Part shown: piece by piece, positions 1-7,820 of the stretch
Layout: each line of letters begins with the position of its first letter
How positions within the stretch are numbered: position 1 is the stretch's first letter
Origin: Alphaproteobacteria bacterium
GTDB taxonomy: Bacteria; Pseudomonadota; Alphaproteobacteria; Rhodobacterales; Rhodobacteraceae
Assembly (NCBI GenBank): GCA_009908505.1
Contig: JAAAPD010000024.1
Span: 1 to 64,000 of the forward strand
Reading direction: 5' to 3'
DNA length: 64,000 nucleotides
Notes under the pieces: model-generated
What the model was told of the DNA's origin: nothing
Database searches by the model: none
What the model saw: only the letters and a program-made list of their open reading frames with translations
Translations under genes and position numbers: made by a program

Positions 1-216
1 CGTGCCGTCCTCGAACCACTTGATGTCGATCCGGCCCGGCGCGAAAGAGGTGTTCTTCACCTTAGTGAAGGGCGTCATCCAGTCGATCCGACGCCCGTGC
101 TCGGCCCAGAACCCCTCGGGATCGGACACAGAGGCCGCATACATCTCCTCGTACCGCGCCGCATCAACATGCGCACGCGAAACAGTCGCGGATGACGGGG
201 GGTGGGTGGTGGACAT
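1..216 (-). CDS. acs: Acetyl-CoA synthetase, N-terminal 72 codons (cut by window edge)
   Basis: Only the first 72 codons lie in the window; the gene continues past position 1. The residues after the start ([20 protein letters not shown], then RIDWMTPF and [14 protein letters not shown]) are the typical N-terminal cap of AMP-forming acetyl-CoA synthetase, which makes acetyl-CoA from acetate, ATP and CoA in the cytoplasm. The start at 216 has a purine-rich AAGGGAGAG site just upstream. It is the last visible gene of the livKHMGF run on the same strand, 101 bases after livF, with hairpins in the gap. The AMP-binding and acyl-adenylate motifs lie outside the window, so a propionyl- or other short-acyl-CoA synthetase is not strictly excluded. 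Confidence 0.88.
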   Translation of the reverse strand, partial: MSTTHPPSSATVSRAHVDAARYEEMYAASVSDPEGFWAEHGRRIDWMTPFTKVKNTSFAPGRIDIKWFEDGT

Positions 217-240
217 GTCTTCTCTCCCTTGTCTTTCGGG

Positions 241-309
241 GGACCGCGCGGTTGCCTCCCGCAACCGGGTCCGTGCTGTCATGTCTGCGCCGCCCGGGCG
301 GGCGGCGCA
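241..309 (-). terminator. Two hairpins between livF and acs
   Basis: Two inverted repeats fill the livF-acs gap. Positions 286-309 form a perfect 10-bp stem (TGCGCCGCCC / GGGCGGCGCA) with a 4-base loop. Positions 241-272 form a nested stem (GGTTGC/GCAACC inside GGACC/GGTCC). No T-run follows on the minus strand, so complete intrinsic termination is not supported. Partial termination or mRNA 3'-end protection that uncouples liv from acs levels is an inference. Confidence 0.35.
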
Positions 310-317
310 AGGGGGGA

Positions 318-1091
318 TCAGATGGCGAGGTATTTCGAACGCAGCGCCTCATCGTCCAGAACCTCTTGGGCCGATCCGTCATAGACCACTTTGCCGATGT
401 CCAGGATCACCGCGCGGTCGGCCAGCTTCAGGGCGGCCACGGCGTTCTGTTCGACGATGACCGTGGTGATGCCCTGGTCGCGGATCAGCTCCAGCGTCTT
501 GGCGATTTCCTGCACGATGACCGGGGCTAGCCCCTCGTAGGGTTCGTCCAGCAGCAGCACCTTGATGTCGCGGCACAGCGCCCGGGCGATGGACAGCATC
601 TGCTGTTCGCCGCCCGACAATGTGGTGCCTTCCTGCGCGCGGCGTTCCTTGAGCCGCGGGAACAGTTCGTAGACACGTTCCAGCGACCAGCCATGGGGCG
701 GGGCGATCTGGGCAAGCTTGAGGTTCTCCTCGACCGTCAAACCGGGAATGATGCAGCGATCCTCGGGCACGAGCGCGATGCCGTTCTGGGCGGCCTGGTG
801 CGATTTCATCTCGTGCAGGGGCTGGTGATCGAGCCAGATTTCCCCGTGCTTGAGCTCGGGGTTGCCCATGCGCGCAATGGTCCGCAGGGTCGAGGTCTTG
901 CCGGCCCCGTTGCGGCCCAGCAAGGCGAGGATTTCGCCCTCGTGGATATCGAAGCTGACGCCCTGGACGATGAAACTTTCGCCGTAATAGGCCTGAATTT
1001 CCCAGACGCTCAGGTATTTGGGCGCCGTTGCGGCCATGTTGCGGTTCTTGTCGAAGGCTCCCTCGCGGGACAGGTGTTCTACATGTGTCAT
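318..1091 (-). CDS. livF: LIV-I family ABC transporter ATPase, LivF type
   Basis: Second ATPase of a branched-chain-amino-acid-type (HAAT) importer; it hydrolyses ATP at the inner membrane to drive uptake. The 257-residue protein shows Walker A GRNGAGKT (59-66), signature LSGGEQQ (158-164) and Walker B VLLLDEP (178-184), and is close to the usual LivF length apart from an N-terminal extension of about 20 residues. The start at 1091 was chosen because GAGGAG lies just upstream; the frame stays open further 5' but overlaps livG. It sits 11 bases after livG in livKHMGF-acs. The acs and ScfR neighbours suggest a carboxylate rather than an amino-acid cargo (inference). Confidence 0.9.
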   Translation of the reverse strand: MTHVEHLSREGAFDKNRNMAATAPKYLSVWEIQAYYGESFIVQGVSFDIHEGEILALLGRNGAGKTSTLRTIARMGNPELKHGEIWLDHQPLHEMKSHQAAQNGIALVPEDRCIIPGLTVEENLKLAQIAPPHGWSLERVYELFPRLKERRAQEGTTLSGGEQQMLSIARALCRDIKVLLLDEPYEGLAPVIVQEIAKTLELIRDQGITTVIVEQNAVAALKLADRAVILDIGKVVYDGSAQEVLDDEALRSKYLAI

Positions 1092-1102
1092 AGCGGGACT
1101 CC

Positions 1103-1861
1103 TCAGACCTGTGCTTCGCCGAGATACGCTTCGCGCACCTTGGGATGGCCCTTGATGTTGTCGGGGGTGTCCTCGACCAGGGGGCTGCCCTGGGCAAGGA
1201 CGGTGATCCGGTCGGCAAGGCTGAACACCACGTTCATATCGTGTTCGATGATCGCCATGGTGATGCCGCGCTGGGTGCGGATGTCCTTGAGCAGCTGGAT
1301 CGTGTTCTGGGTGTCGGCCCGGGCCATGCCCGCGGTCGGTTCGTCCAGCAGCAGCAGCTTGGGTTCCTGCACCAGGCACATGGCCATTTCCAGCCGCCGC
1401 TTGTCGCCGCGCGACAGGGAACTGGCGATCATGCGGGATTTCTCCAGCATGTTGACCTCGTCCAGCATCTCCTCGGCCCGGGCGATGACGGTCTTTTCCT
1501 GGGGTACGGATTCGATGGCGTGCATCCGGAAGGCGCCGTCGCGCTTGGCGAAGACCGGGATCAGCATGTTTTCCAGCACGCTCAGGTCGCCGAAGATTTC
1601 GGGCGTCTGGAACACGCGGGAAATGCCCATCTGGTTGATCTCGTGCGGCTTGCGCCCCAGCACCGACTGGCCGTCGAACATGACCGAGCCGCTGTCGGGG
1701 ATCAGCTTGCCCACCAGGCAGTTGAGCAGGGTGGACTTGCCCGCCCCGTTGGGGCCGATGATGGCGTGGACCGACTGTTCCTGGACCGAGAGGTTCACGT
1801 CGCCTAGGGCCTGCAGACCGCCGAAGCGCTTGTTGACGCCACTGACTTCAAGGATACCCAT
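1103..1861 (-). CDS. livG: LIV-I family ABC transporter ATPase, LivG type
   Basis: First ATPase of the HAAT importer, 252 residues. Walker A is GPNGAGKST (36-44) and Walker B LLLLDEP (169-175). The signature reads LSRGD (149-153), where LivG proteins usually have LSHGE, so the Glu is replaced by Asp. The family is otherwise clear from length, the N-terminal LEVSGVNKRFGGLQAL and the C-terminal YLGE ending typical of LivG. It lies 12 bases after livM and 11 before livF, so it is co-transcribed. The start at 1861 is preceded by GGAGAAAG. Confidence 0.9.
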   Translation of the reverse strand: MGILEVSGVNKRFGGLQALGDVNLSVQEQSVHAIIGPNGAGKSTLLNCLVGKLIPDSGSVMFDGQSVLGRKPHEINQMGISRVFQTPEIFGDLSVLENMLIPVFAKRDGAFRMHAIESVPQEKTVIARAEEMLDEVNMLEKSRMIASSLSRGDKRRLEMAMCLVQEPKLLLLDEPTAGMARADTQNTIQLLKDIRTQRGITMAIIEHDMNVVFSLADRITVLAQGSPLVEDTPDNIKGHPKVREAYLGEAQV

Positions 1862-1873
1862 TGGTCTTTCTCC

Positions 1874-3073
1874 TTATTCGGCGGGTTCGGTGCCGTCGGC
1901 CTCGTCGGCCTCGGACGATTTGGACTTGCGGCGGAACAGGCCCATCAGGCGTTGGCCGCCCTCGACGAGGCCACCGGGCAGGAAGATCACGACCAGCATG
2001 AACATGATGCCCAGCGTCAGGTGCCAGCCCTTGCCGACGAAGGGATAGACTAGCGAGACCATCACGTCCTCGAACCCGTCGGGCAGGAAGGCGAACCAGT
2101 TATGCAGGATATCCTTGTTGATCTTCGAGACGATGTTCTCGAAATACTTGATGAAGCCGGCGCCCAGCACCGGTCCCAGCAGGGTGCCCGCGCCGCCTAG
2201 GATGGTCATGATCACGACCTCGCCCGAGGCGGTCCAGAACATGCGTTCGGGGCCCACCTGGGTGTCCATCGCGACCATCAGGCCGCCGGCCAGGCCGGCA
2301 TACATGCCCGAGATCACGAAGGCCGCCAGCGTGTAGGGCTTGGGGCTCAGGCCGGTGTAGTTCATGCGCTGCTGGTTGGACTTCACAGCCCGCAGCATTA
2401 TCCCGAAGGGCGACCGGAAGATACGGATCGACAGGTAGAAGGCGATCAGCATGGCCACCGCGGCGATGTAGTAGCCCAGGTTGAAGGTGAAGGCCCAGCC
2501 GCCCGCGGCCCAATCGAAGCCGCTGCCCATTTCCATGCCCAGGAAATTGGCCCGGCCGATCTCGCCCTCGGCGACATTGCTCAGAAGCGGGGTGTCGGTG
2601 CCCTTGATCTGCAGCCCGGTCTCGCCGCCCGTCAGCGGGGTGAGCACCGAATAAGCAAGGGCGTAGGACATCTGCGCGAAGGCCAGCGTCAGGATCGAGA
2701 AGTAAATCCCCGAGCGCCGCAGCGAGATGAAGCCCACCAGCAGCGAGAAGGCGCCGGCCAGGATGATGGCGAAGATGATCGCCGGGATCACGTCCAGCGT
2801 GAACAGTTTCAGCGACCAGATGGCCGCGTAGGATCCCACCCCGAGGAAGGCCGCGTGACCGAAGGAAAGGTAGCCGGTCAGCCCGAACAGGATGTTGAAG
2901 CCGATGGCGAAGATCCCGAAGATCACGAAGCGCTGCATCAGGTCGGGATAGCCCGCGTTGAACTGCGCCATGCCGGTCCCCTCGGGAAAGGGGTTGAGGA
3001 TGAAGGGCGCCAGCAGGGTCAGGCCCAGGACGACCAGGAAGAGGGTCGTGTCGTTCTTGTTCAGTCCAAGCAT
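1874..3073 (-). CDS. livM: LIV-I family ABC transporter permease, LivM type
   Basis: Inner-membrane permease of the HAAT importer, 399 residues with about ten hydrophobic segments. The family block [20 protein letters not shown] (about 65-84) and the later [15 protein letters not shown] loop are characteristic of LivM. The C-terminus is a charged cytoplasmic tail rich in Ser, Lys and Glu after FLPGG. The start lies 3 bases beyond the livH stop, so translation is probably coupled. It would pair with LivH to form the transmembrane channel. Confidence 0.9.
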   Translation of the reverse strand: MLGLNKNDTTLFLVVLGLTLLAPFILNPFPEGTGMAQFNAGYPDLMQRFVIFGIFAIGFNILFGLTGYLSFGHAAFLGVGSYAAIWSLKLFTLDVIPAIIFAIILAGAFSLLVGFISLRRSGIYFSILTLAFAQMSYALAYSVLTPLTGGETGLQIKGTDTPLLSNVAEGEIGRANFLGMEMGSGFDWAAGGWAFTFNLGYYIAAVAMLIAFYLSIRIFRSPFGIMLRAVKSNQQRMNYTGLSPKPYTLAAFVISGMYAGLAGGLMVAMDTQVGPERMFWTASGEVVIMTILGGAGTLLGPVLGAGFIKYFENIVSKINKDILHNWFAFLPDGFEDVMVSLVYPFVGKGWHLTLGIMFMLVVIFLPGGLVEGGQRLMGLFRRKSKSSEADEADGTEPAE

Positions 3074-3076
3074 GGC

Positions 3077-4108
3077 TTAGTCCTCCATCACGCCCTTGCG
3101 GCCCATGAGGCCCCGGGGACGGGTCAGCAGAATGATGATGGCAACGAGGTAGATGATGATCTGGTTGATGCCCGGAAGCTTGTCGACCATCCACGGCATG
3201 GAGGCGAAGCTTTCCAGGATGCCCAGAAGGAACCCCGCCGCGACGGCGCCGGGAAGCGACCCCATGCCGCCGACCACGACCACCACGAAGCTGAGCACGA
3301 GGAAATCCATGCCCATGTGGTAATTCGGCGCGACGATCGGCGCATACATGACGCCCGCAAGCCCCGCCACCGCGGCGGCGATGCCGAACATCAGCGTGAA
3401 GCGCTTGTCGATGTCGATGCCTAGCAGACCCACGGTTTCACGGTCGGCCATCCCGGCACGGACGACCATGCCGAAGGTGGTGAATTGCAGGAAGGCGAAG
3501 ACGCCGGCGATGATCAGGGCGGCGAATAGGAAATAGACCAGCCGCCAGTAGGGATACATGATCGTCAGCGGATCGAAGCCCAGCCAGCTCCCGAAATCCA
3601 GGCTGCCGTCGAATGCCTCGGGGGCGGGGGTCTGGATCGGGTTGGCGCCGAAGAAATACTTGATGACCTCCTGAAGGACGATGGCCAGCGCGAAGGTCAC
3701 GAGGATCTGGTCGGCGTGCGGTCGCTTGTAGAAGTGCTTGATCAGGCCGCGTTCCATGATGAAACCGACGCCGATCATGACCGGGATCGCGAAGAGGATC
3801 GAGATCGGAACCGCCCAGTCCACGATGGTGGCCCCGGCCGCCTCGCCGAACCAGTCGTAGACGTAGGGCTGGTCGCGCATCAGCGGGTTGCCGAGGAAAT
3901 CCGTCTCGCCGGGCACGGCGACCTTGTGGCTGGCCGACAGGATGCGCGACATGATCACGGCACAGAACGAGCCGAGCATGAACAGTGCCCCGTGGGCGAA
4001 GTTGACGACACCCAGCGTGCCGAAAATGAGCGTGAGCCCGAGCGCGATCAGCGCGTAGGCAGAGCCCTTGTCGAGCCCGTTGAGAATTTGGACGATGAAC
4101 TGATCCAT
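3077..4108 (-). CDS. livH: LIV-I family ABC transporter permease, LivH type
   Basis: Second inner-membrane permease of the HAAT importer, 343 residues. It opens with the family signature IVQILNGLDKGSAYALIALG and LIFGTLGVVNFAHGALFMLG and ends in RPRGLMGRKG. It is slightly longer than textbook LivH because of a hydrophilic insert near residues 60-85. It follows livK after a 102-base gap that holds a strong hairpin, and precedes livM by 3 bases. Confidence 0.9.
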   Translation of the reverse strand: MDQFIVQILNGLDKGSAYALIALGLTLIFGTLGVVNFAHGALFMLGSFCAVIMSRILSASHKVAVPGETDFLGNPLMRDQPYVYDWFGEAAGATIVDWAVPISILFAIPVMIGVGFIMERGLIKHFYKRPHADQILVTFALAIVLQEVIKYFFGANPIQTPAPEAFDGSLDFGSWLGFDPLTIMYPYWRLVYFLFAALIIAGVFAFLQFTTFGMVVRAGMADRETVGLLGIDIDKRFTLMFGIAAAVAGLAGVMYAPIVAPNYHMGMDFLVLSFVVVVVGGMGSLPGAVAAGFLLGILESFASMPWMVDKLPGINQIIIYLVAIIILLTRPRGLMGRKGVMED

Positions 4109-4143
4109 GGATCCGGCTGCCTCTTGCAGGAGGGTAGGGGGTC

Positions 4144-4175
4144 GGAGGCCCGCACGCGGTGCGGGGCGGGCCTCC
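4144..4175 (-). promoter_or_regulatory. Intercistronic hairpin between livK and livH
   Basis: A perfect 10-bp inverted repeat (GGAGGCCCGC / GCGGGCCTCC) with a 12-base GC-rich loop lies in the only sizeable gap inside the liv operon, just after the binding-protein gene. Hairpins placed this way in other importer operons stabilise the upstream mRNA or terminate part of transcription so that the binding protein is made in excess. There is no clear T-run on the minus strand, so stabilisation is the more likely role (inference). Confidence 0.5.
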
Positions 4176-4210
4176 GGATCGTTTTGGACGGTCTGTCAGG
4201 CGGGCGCGTA

Positions 4211-5560
4211 TCAGGCGCCGTTGTTGCAGCTGCCCAAGGTCGCGTCCGCCCCACCCATCTGCGGGTGATCGGGGGCGTAGGTGACCTGTTCGACAGGGGT
4301 GACCTCGACGACCTCCAGAAGGTCGAACTCGCTTTGCGGGTTCTCTTTGCCGCGCACGACCAGCACGTCCTTGAAGCACTGGTGGTCCTCGGCGCGGTAG
4401 AGGGTCGGGCCGTTGCCCAGCCCGTCGAACTCGAAGTCTTCCAGGGCCTCGGCGACCGCGCAGGGTGCGAAGCTGCCGGCACGGGTGACGGCATCGGCAT
4501 AAAGCAGCGTCTGCACGTAGCAGGTATGCGCGGCCTGGGACGGCGGGAAGCCGTATTTTTCACCGAAGGAACGCACGAAGGCCTGGGACCCCTCGTCCTG
4601 CAGCGACCAGTGCCAGTTCGTCGAGCCGTAGATGCCCTTGACGTTGGCGCCGGCACCGCTGGCCATCAGGCGCGAGTAGAGCGGCACGACGATCTCGAAG
4701 TTCTTGCCGTTGGCCTGGGCATCGCGCAGGCCGAACTGAACCGCGTTGGTCAGCGAGTTGACCATGTTGCCGCCGTAGTGGTTCAACACCAGCACGTCCG
4801 CGCCCGAGTTCAGGACCGGCGCAATGTAAGAGCTGAAATCGGTCTGCGTCAGCGGCGTCTTCACGGCATTGACGGTTTCCCAGCCCATGGCCTCGGTCGA
4901 GGAGCGCACGGCCTCTTCGGTGGTGTAGCCCCAGTTGTAGTCTGCGGTCAGGTGATAGGCCTTGCGGTCGGTGCCGTAGGCATTGGAAAGCACCGGCGCC
5001 AGCGCCGCACCCGACATGTAGGAGTTGAAGAAGTGGCGGAAGCCGTTGGCCTTGCGGTCCTTGCCGGTCGTGTCGTTCGAGTGGGTCAGGCCGGCCATGA
5101 AGATGACGCCCGCCTCCTGGCAGAGCGCCTGCACGGCCACGGCGACGCCCGAAGAGGACCCGCCGGTGATCATCACCGCGCCGTCCTTCTCGATCATCGA
5201 ACGGGCCGAGGCGCGGGCGGCGTCGGACTTGGTCTGGGTGTCGCCGGTCACGTATTCGACGCGTTTGCCCATGATGCCGGTGCCGTCGAGCGCCTTCGAG
5301 GAGAAGGTGTTCAGCATTCCGCCATCGCCGCCGCCGTTGAGGTGCTCGACGGCCAGTTCATAGGCGCGCAGCTCGTCGGCGCCCTCGTCGGCATAGGGGC
5401 CGCTTTGCGGCACGTTGAAGCCCAGCGTCACGGTATCGCCGGTGGGCGCGTTGGTGAACCCGCTGTCCTGCGCGCGCAGGTAGGTGGGCAGTGTCAGGCC
5501 GGCACCTGCGATTGCACCGGTCTTGAGCACACCACGGCGCGTGAAGTTGGAATTGGACAT
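4211..5560 (-). CDS. livK: ABC transporter periplasmic substrate-binding protein, LivK/HAAT type, Tat-exported
   Basis: Solute receptor for the adjacent LivHMGF importer, 449 residues. The N-terminus has a twin-arginine signal (FTRRGVLKTGA, residues 6-16) and a likely cleavage after LRA, followed by a type I periplasmic-binding fold (VTLGFNVPQSGPYADEGADE, then ITGGSSSGVAVAV). Tat export is unusual for LivK proteins, most of which use Sec. It is longer than E. coli LivK and closer to the amide/carboxylate-binding members. It is transcribed away from an ScfR-type regulator across a 217-base region with two palindromes. Cargo is unknown; position in an acs operon suggests an organic acid or acyl precursor (inference). 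Confidence 0.85.
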   Translation of the reverse strand: MSNSNFTRRGVLKTGAIAGAGLTLPTYLRAQDSGFTNAPTGDTVTLGFNVPQSGPYADEGADELRAYELAVEHLNGGGDGGMLNTFSSKALDGTGIMGKRVEYVTGDTQTKSDAARASARSMIEKDGAVMITGGSSSGVAVAVQALCQEAGVIFMAGLTHSNDTTGKDRKANGFRHFFNSYMSGAALAPVLSNAYGTDRKAYHLTADYNWGYTTEEAVRSSTEAMGWETVNAVKTPLTQTDFSSYIAPVLNSGADVLVLNHYGGNMVNSLTNAVQFGLRDAQANGKNFEIVVPLYSRLMASGAGANVKGIYGSTNWHWSLQDEGSQAFVRSFGEKYGFPPSQAAHTCYVQTLLYADAVTRAGSFAPCAVAEALEDFEFDGLGNGPTLYRAEDHQCFKDVLVVRGKENPQSEFDLLEVVEVTPVEQVTYAPDHPQMGGADATLGSCNNGA

Positions 5561-5681
5561 TTATTTCCTCCCTTGATGAGACATGTCCGGGGCCTCCTCG
5601 CCCGGGACACGAAGCGCAATTCGCGCAGCAACAGTATCCGGGAGGCAGGAAAAGTCCTCAATAACCCTGTCAAAGGCAACA

Positions 5682-5735
5682 AGTTTTTTGTAAAACTATC
5701 CACACGGCGCTGCGAAAAACTGTAAAGAGTTTTTC
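5682..5735. promoter_or_regulatory. Two AT-rich palindromes in the livK/scfR divergent region
   Basis: In an otherwise GC-rich window, two inverted repeats lie 16 bases apart. One is AGTTTT-N4-AAAACT (5682-5697), the other a perfect 8-bp repeat GAAAAACT-N6-AGTTTTTC (5714-5735). Both contain TGTAAA at or near the centre. They are placed to control livK (start 5560) and the XRE regulator (start 5778) together, and are the obvious candidate operators for that regulator. Binding is inferred, not shown. Confidence 0.5.
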
Positions 5736-5777
5736 TCGCGCCCGCAGAAACACGATGGAATCGTTAAGGGAATCGGA

Positions 5778-7070
5778 ATGCCCGAGCGTCAATTGACAGG
5801 GACCAGGCTTCGCAACCGCCGCATCGACCGGGGCATGAAGCAATCCGCGCTGGCCCAGGCCGTCGGCATCTCGCCCTCTTACCTCAACCTGATTGAGCAC
5901 AACCGCCGCAGAATCGGCGGCAAGCTGCTGTCCGACATCGCCCGCGAGCTGGCGGTCGAACCGGAGATGCTGGTCGAAGGCACCGCCAGCGCCGTGCGTA
6001 TCCCGCTGCAGGAGGCAGCCGGGGAATTCCGCTCGGCCGCGCCCGAGGAGGCCCGCATCGACGAGTTGGTGGCCCGGTTTCCCGGCTGGGCCGCGCTGAT
6101 CGGCGCGCAGCATGACCGCATCGCCCAACTGGAGGCGCGGGTGCAGCGGCTGACCGACCGGCTGACCCATGACCCCCAGGTCGCCAGCGCCCTGCACGAG
6201 GTAATCTCGACGGTCACCGCGATCCGGTCCACCGCCTCTATCCTGGTGGACTCGGAGGACCTGGACCGCGACTGGCAGGCGCGGTTCCACCGCAACCTGG
6301 ACACCGACAGCCTGCGCCTGTCGGAAAGCAGCCAGGCCCTGATGGGATATCTCGACATGAATGCCGATGCCGCCGCGCAGGTGCAGTCGCCGCTTGAAAT
6401 CGCCGAGGCCGAGATGGCCGCACGCGGCTATGCCTATCCCGAACTGGAGCGCGGCGAAGCCAGCCCCGAAGCCCTGAGCGCGGACCTGCCCGATCCCCGG
6501 GCCCGCGCGATCCTGCGCAACTGGCTGTCGATCTTCGTCGAGGATGCCCGCCACCTGCCCACCGAGGCCTTCGCCCCCGCCGCGCGAAAGCTGGCCCATG
6601 ATCCGCTGCGGCTGGCGCGGATGTTCGAGCAGCCGCTCGATCGGGTCTTTCGCCGCCTGGCCGCGCTGCCCGAGGATGGCGACCACCCGGTGATGGGCCT
6701 GGCGATCTGCGACCAGGCCGGGGTGGTGGTATTCCAGAAGCCGATGATGGATTTTCACCTGCCGCGTTCGGCGGCGGCCTGTCCGTTCTGGCCGGTCTTC
6801 CAGGCCCTGACCCAGCCGGGCCGCCCGGTGCGCCGTATCGTGGGGCTGCCGGGGGCCTCGGCGACGGCGTTCGACTGTGCCGCCGTGGCCCGGGATTTCG
6901 GCCCGCCCAGCTTCGATGGCCCCGGCCAGGTGGTCGCGACCATGCTGGTGCGGCCTGTCCACCCCGATGCCGACACCTCCCCGGCGCTGGTCGGCCCCGG
7001 CTGCCGGGTCTGCCCGGTCGAGGGCTGCACCGCCCGGCGCCAGCCCAGCCTCTTGCAGGACGGGGCCTGA
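5778..7070 (+). CDS. ScfR-type transcriptional regulator (XRE helix-turn-helix + DUF2083)
   Basis: DNA-binding regulator of 430 residues. Residues about 9-65 form an XRE helix-turn-helix (TGTRLRNRRI...SPSYLNLIEHNRR). The C-terminal third is the DUF2083 short-chain-fatty-acid-regulator domain with its Cys cluster GPGCRVCPVEGCTARRQPS close to the end and CPFWPVFQAL earlier. Relatives (RamB, MccR/PrpC regulators) control acetate, propionate or glyoxylate genes and sense acyl-CoA status. It is divergent from livKHMGF-acs. The start at 5778 has AAGGGAATCGGA upstream. Control of the liv-acs operon through the palindromes at 5682-5735 is likely but inferred. Confidence 0.85.
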   Translation: MPERQLTGTRLRNRRIDRGMKQSALAQAVGISPSYLNLIEHNRRRIGGKLLSDIARELAVEPEMLVEGTASAVRIPLQEAAGEFRSAAPEEARIDELVARFPGWAALIGAQHDRIAQLEARVQRLTDRLTHDPQVASALHEVISTVTAIRSTASILVDSEDLDRDWQARFHRNLDTDSLRLSESSQALMGYLDMNADAAAQVQSPLEIAEAEMAARGYAYPELERGEASPEALSADLPDPRARAILRNWLSIFVEDARHLPTEAFAPAARKLAHDPLRLARMFEQPLDRVFRRLAALPEDGDHPVMGLAICDQAGVVVFQKPMMDFHLPRSAAACPFWPVFQALTQPGRPVRRIVGLPGASATAFDCAAVARDFGPPSFDGPGQVVATMLVRPVHPDADTSPALVGPGCRVCPVEGCTARRQPSLLQDGA

Positions 7071-7103
7071 CCCCCCGGTGCAGCTGCCCCGCCCGAAAGG
7101 GTT

Positions 7104-7132
7104 TTGACGTTGCGCGGAAAGGGTGGGATAAA
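7104..7132 (+). promoter_or_regulatory. Sigma-70-type promoter for the receiver/symporter-kinase operon
   Basis: TTGACG (7104-7109) and GATAAA (7127-7132) are separated by exactly 17 bases, matching the -35 and -10 consensus at 5/6 and 4/6 positions. The start codon of the receiver gene is at 7177 after two tandem AGGACAA purine blocks. The promoter lies after the scfR stop, so the three downstream genes probably form their own transcription unit. Confidence 0.5.
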
Positions 7133-7176
7133 CAGGCACTTCCCTTGGGAGGGGGAGGACAAGGGAGGACAACGCC

Positions 7177-7542
7177 ATGGGCCGCCGTGTGTTGTTGATC
7201 GAGGACGAGCCGAACATCATCGAGGCGATCAGCTTCATCCTGTCCAAGGATGGCTGGACCGTGCACACCCATGCCGATGGCGAAACCGCCGTGGACCGGG
7301 TGCGCGAGGGTGTGCCCGACCTGTTGATCCTTGACGTGATGTTGCCCGGACGAAGCGGCTTCGACATCCTGCGCGAGCTGCGCGAGGAGGCCGCGCCGGA
7401 CCTGCCGATCCTGATGCTGACCGCGCGCGGCCAGCAGCGCGACCGGGACATGGCCGAACAGCTGGGCGCGACGCGCTTCATGACCAAGCCGTTTTCCAAT
7501 TCCGAAGTTCTGGAAACCGTACGGGCGCTGGCCGGCCCATGA
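7177..7542 (+). CDS. Single-domain response regulator (receiver only)
   Basis: A 121-residue CheY-like receiver with no output domain. The acidic pocket (E9, D10, E11), phosphoacceptor D53 in LLILDVMLPG, T82 in LMLTARG and K104 in TKPF are all present, so it should be phosphorylatable. It is followed with an ATGA overlap by a small membrane protein and then by the symporter-kinase, its likely phosphodonor. Lacking a DNA-binding part, it must act on another protein or on the kinase itself; the partner is unknown. Confidence 0.88.
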   Translation: MGRRVLLIEDEPNIIEAISFILSKDGWTVHTHADGETAVDRVREGVPDLLILDVMLPGRSGFDILRELREEAAPDLPILMLTARGQQRDRDMAEQLGATRFMTKPFSNSEVLETVRALAGP

Positions 7543-7820
7543 GAGGCGCGCGCCGCATCGAGTATCTCGAGCGCGACACCTATCGCCAGCGCCGCTTGCG
7601 CGATGCCGCGCGCATCCTGCCGGTCTTCGCGACGGTGCTGTTCTTCCTGCCCCTGTTCTGGGACTGGCAGGCGGCGGGCGGCATCCGTCCCAGCGTTCTG
7701 ATCGTTTACCTGTTCGGCCTGTGGGCGGCCCTGATCGCGCTGTCGGCGCTGATCTCGCACCTGATCCGGTTCTCCGACACCGATGAGTCCGACGCCCCGA
7801 CCGAGGGGGATGACGGATGA
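7539..7820 (+). CDS. Small two-helix membrane protein upstream of symporter-kinase
   Basis: 93 residues: a basic N-terminus (about 1-25), two hydrophobic segments (about 27-45 and 51-75), and an acidic tail (SDTDESDAPTEGDD). It overlaps the receiver stop and the symporter-kinase start by ATGA, so the three are almost certainly translated together. Its position recalls the small DUF485-like or accessory membrane proteins found beside sodium:solute symporters, but sequence alone does not assign a family. Confidence 0.75.
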   Translation: MRGARRIEYLERDTYRQRRLRDAARILPVFATVLFFLPLFWDWQAAGGIRPSVLIVYLFGLWAALIALSALISHLIRFSDTDESDAPTEGDDG

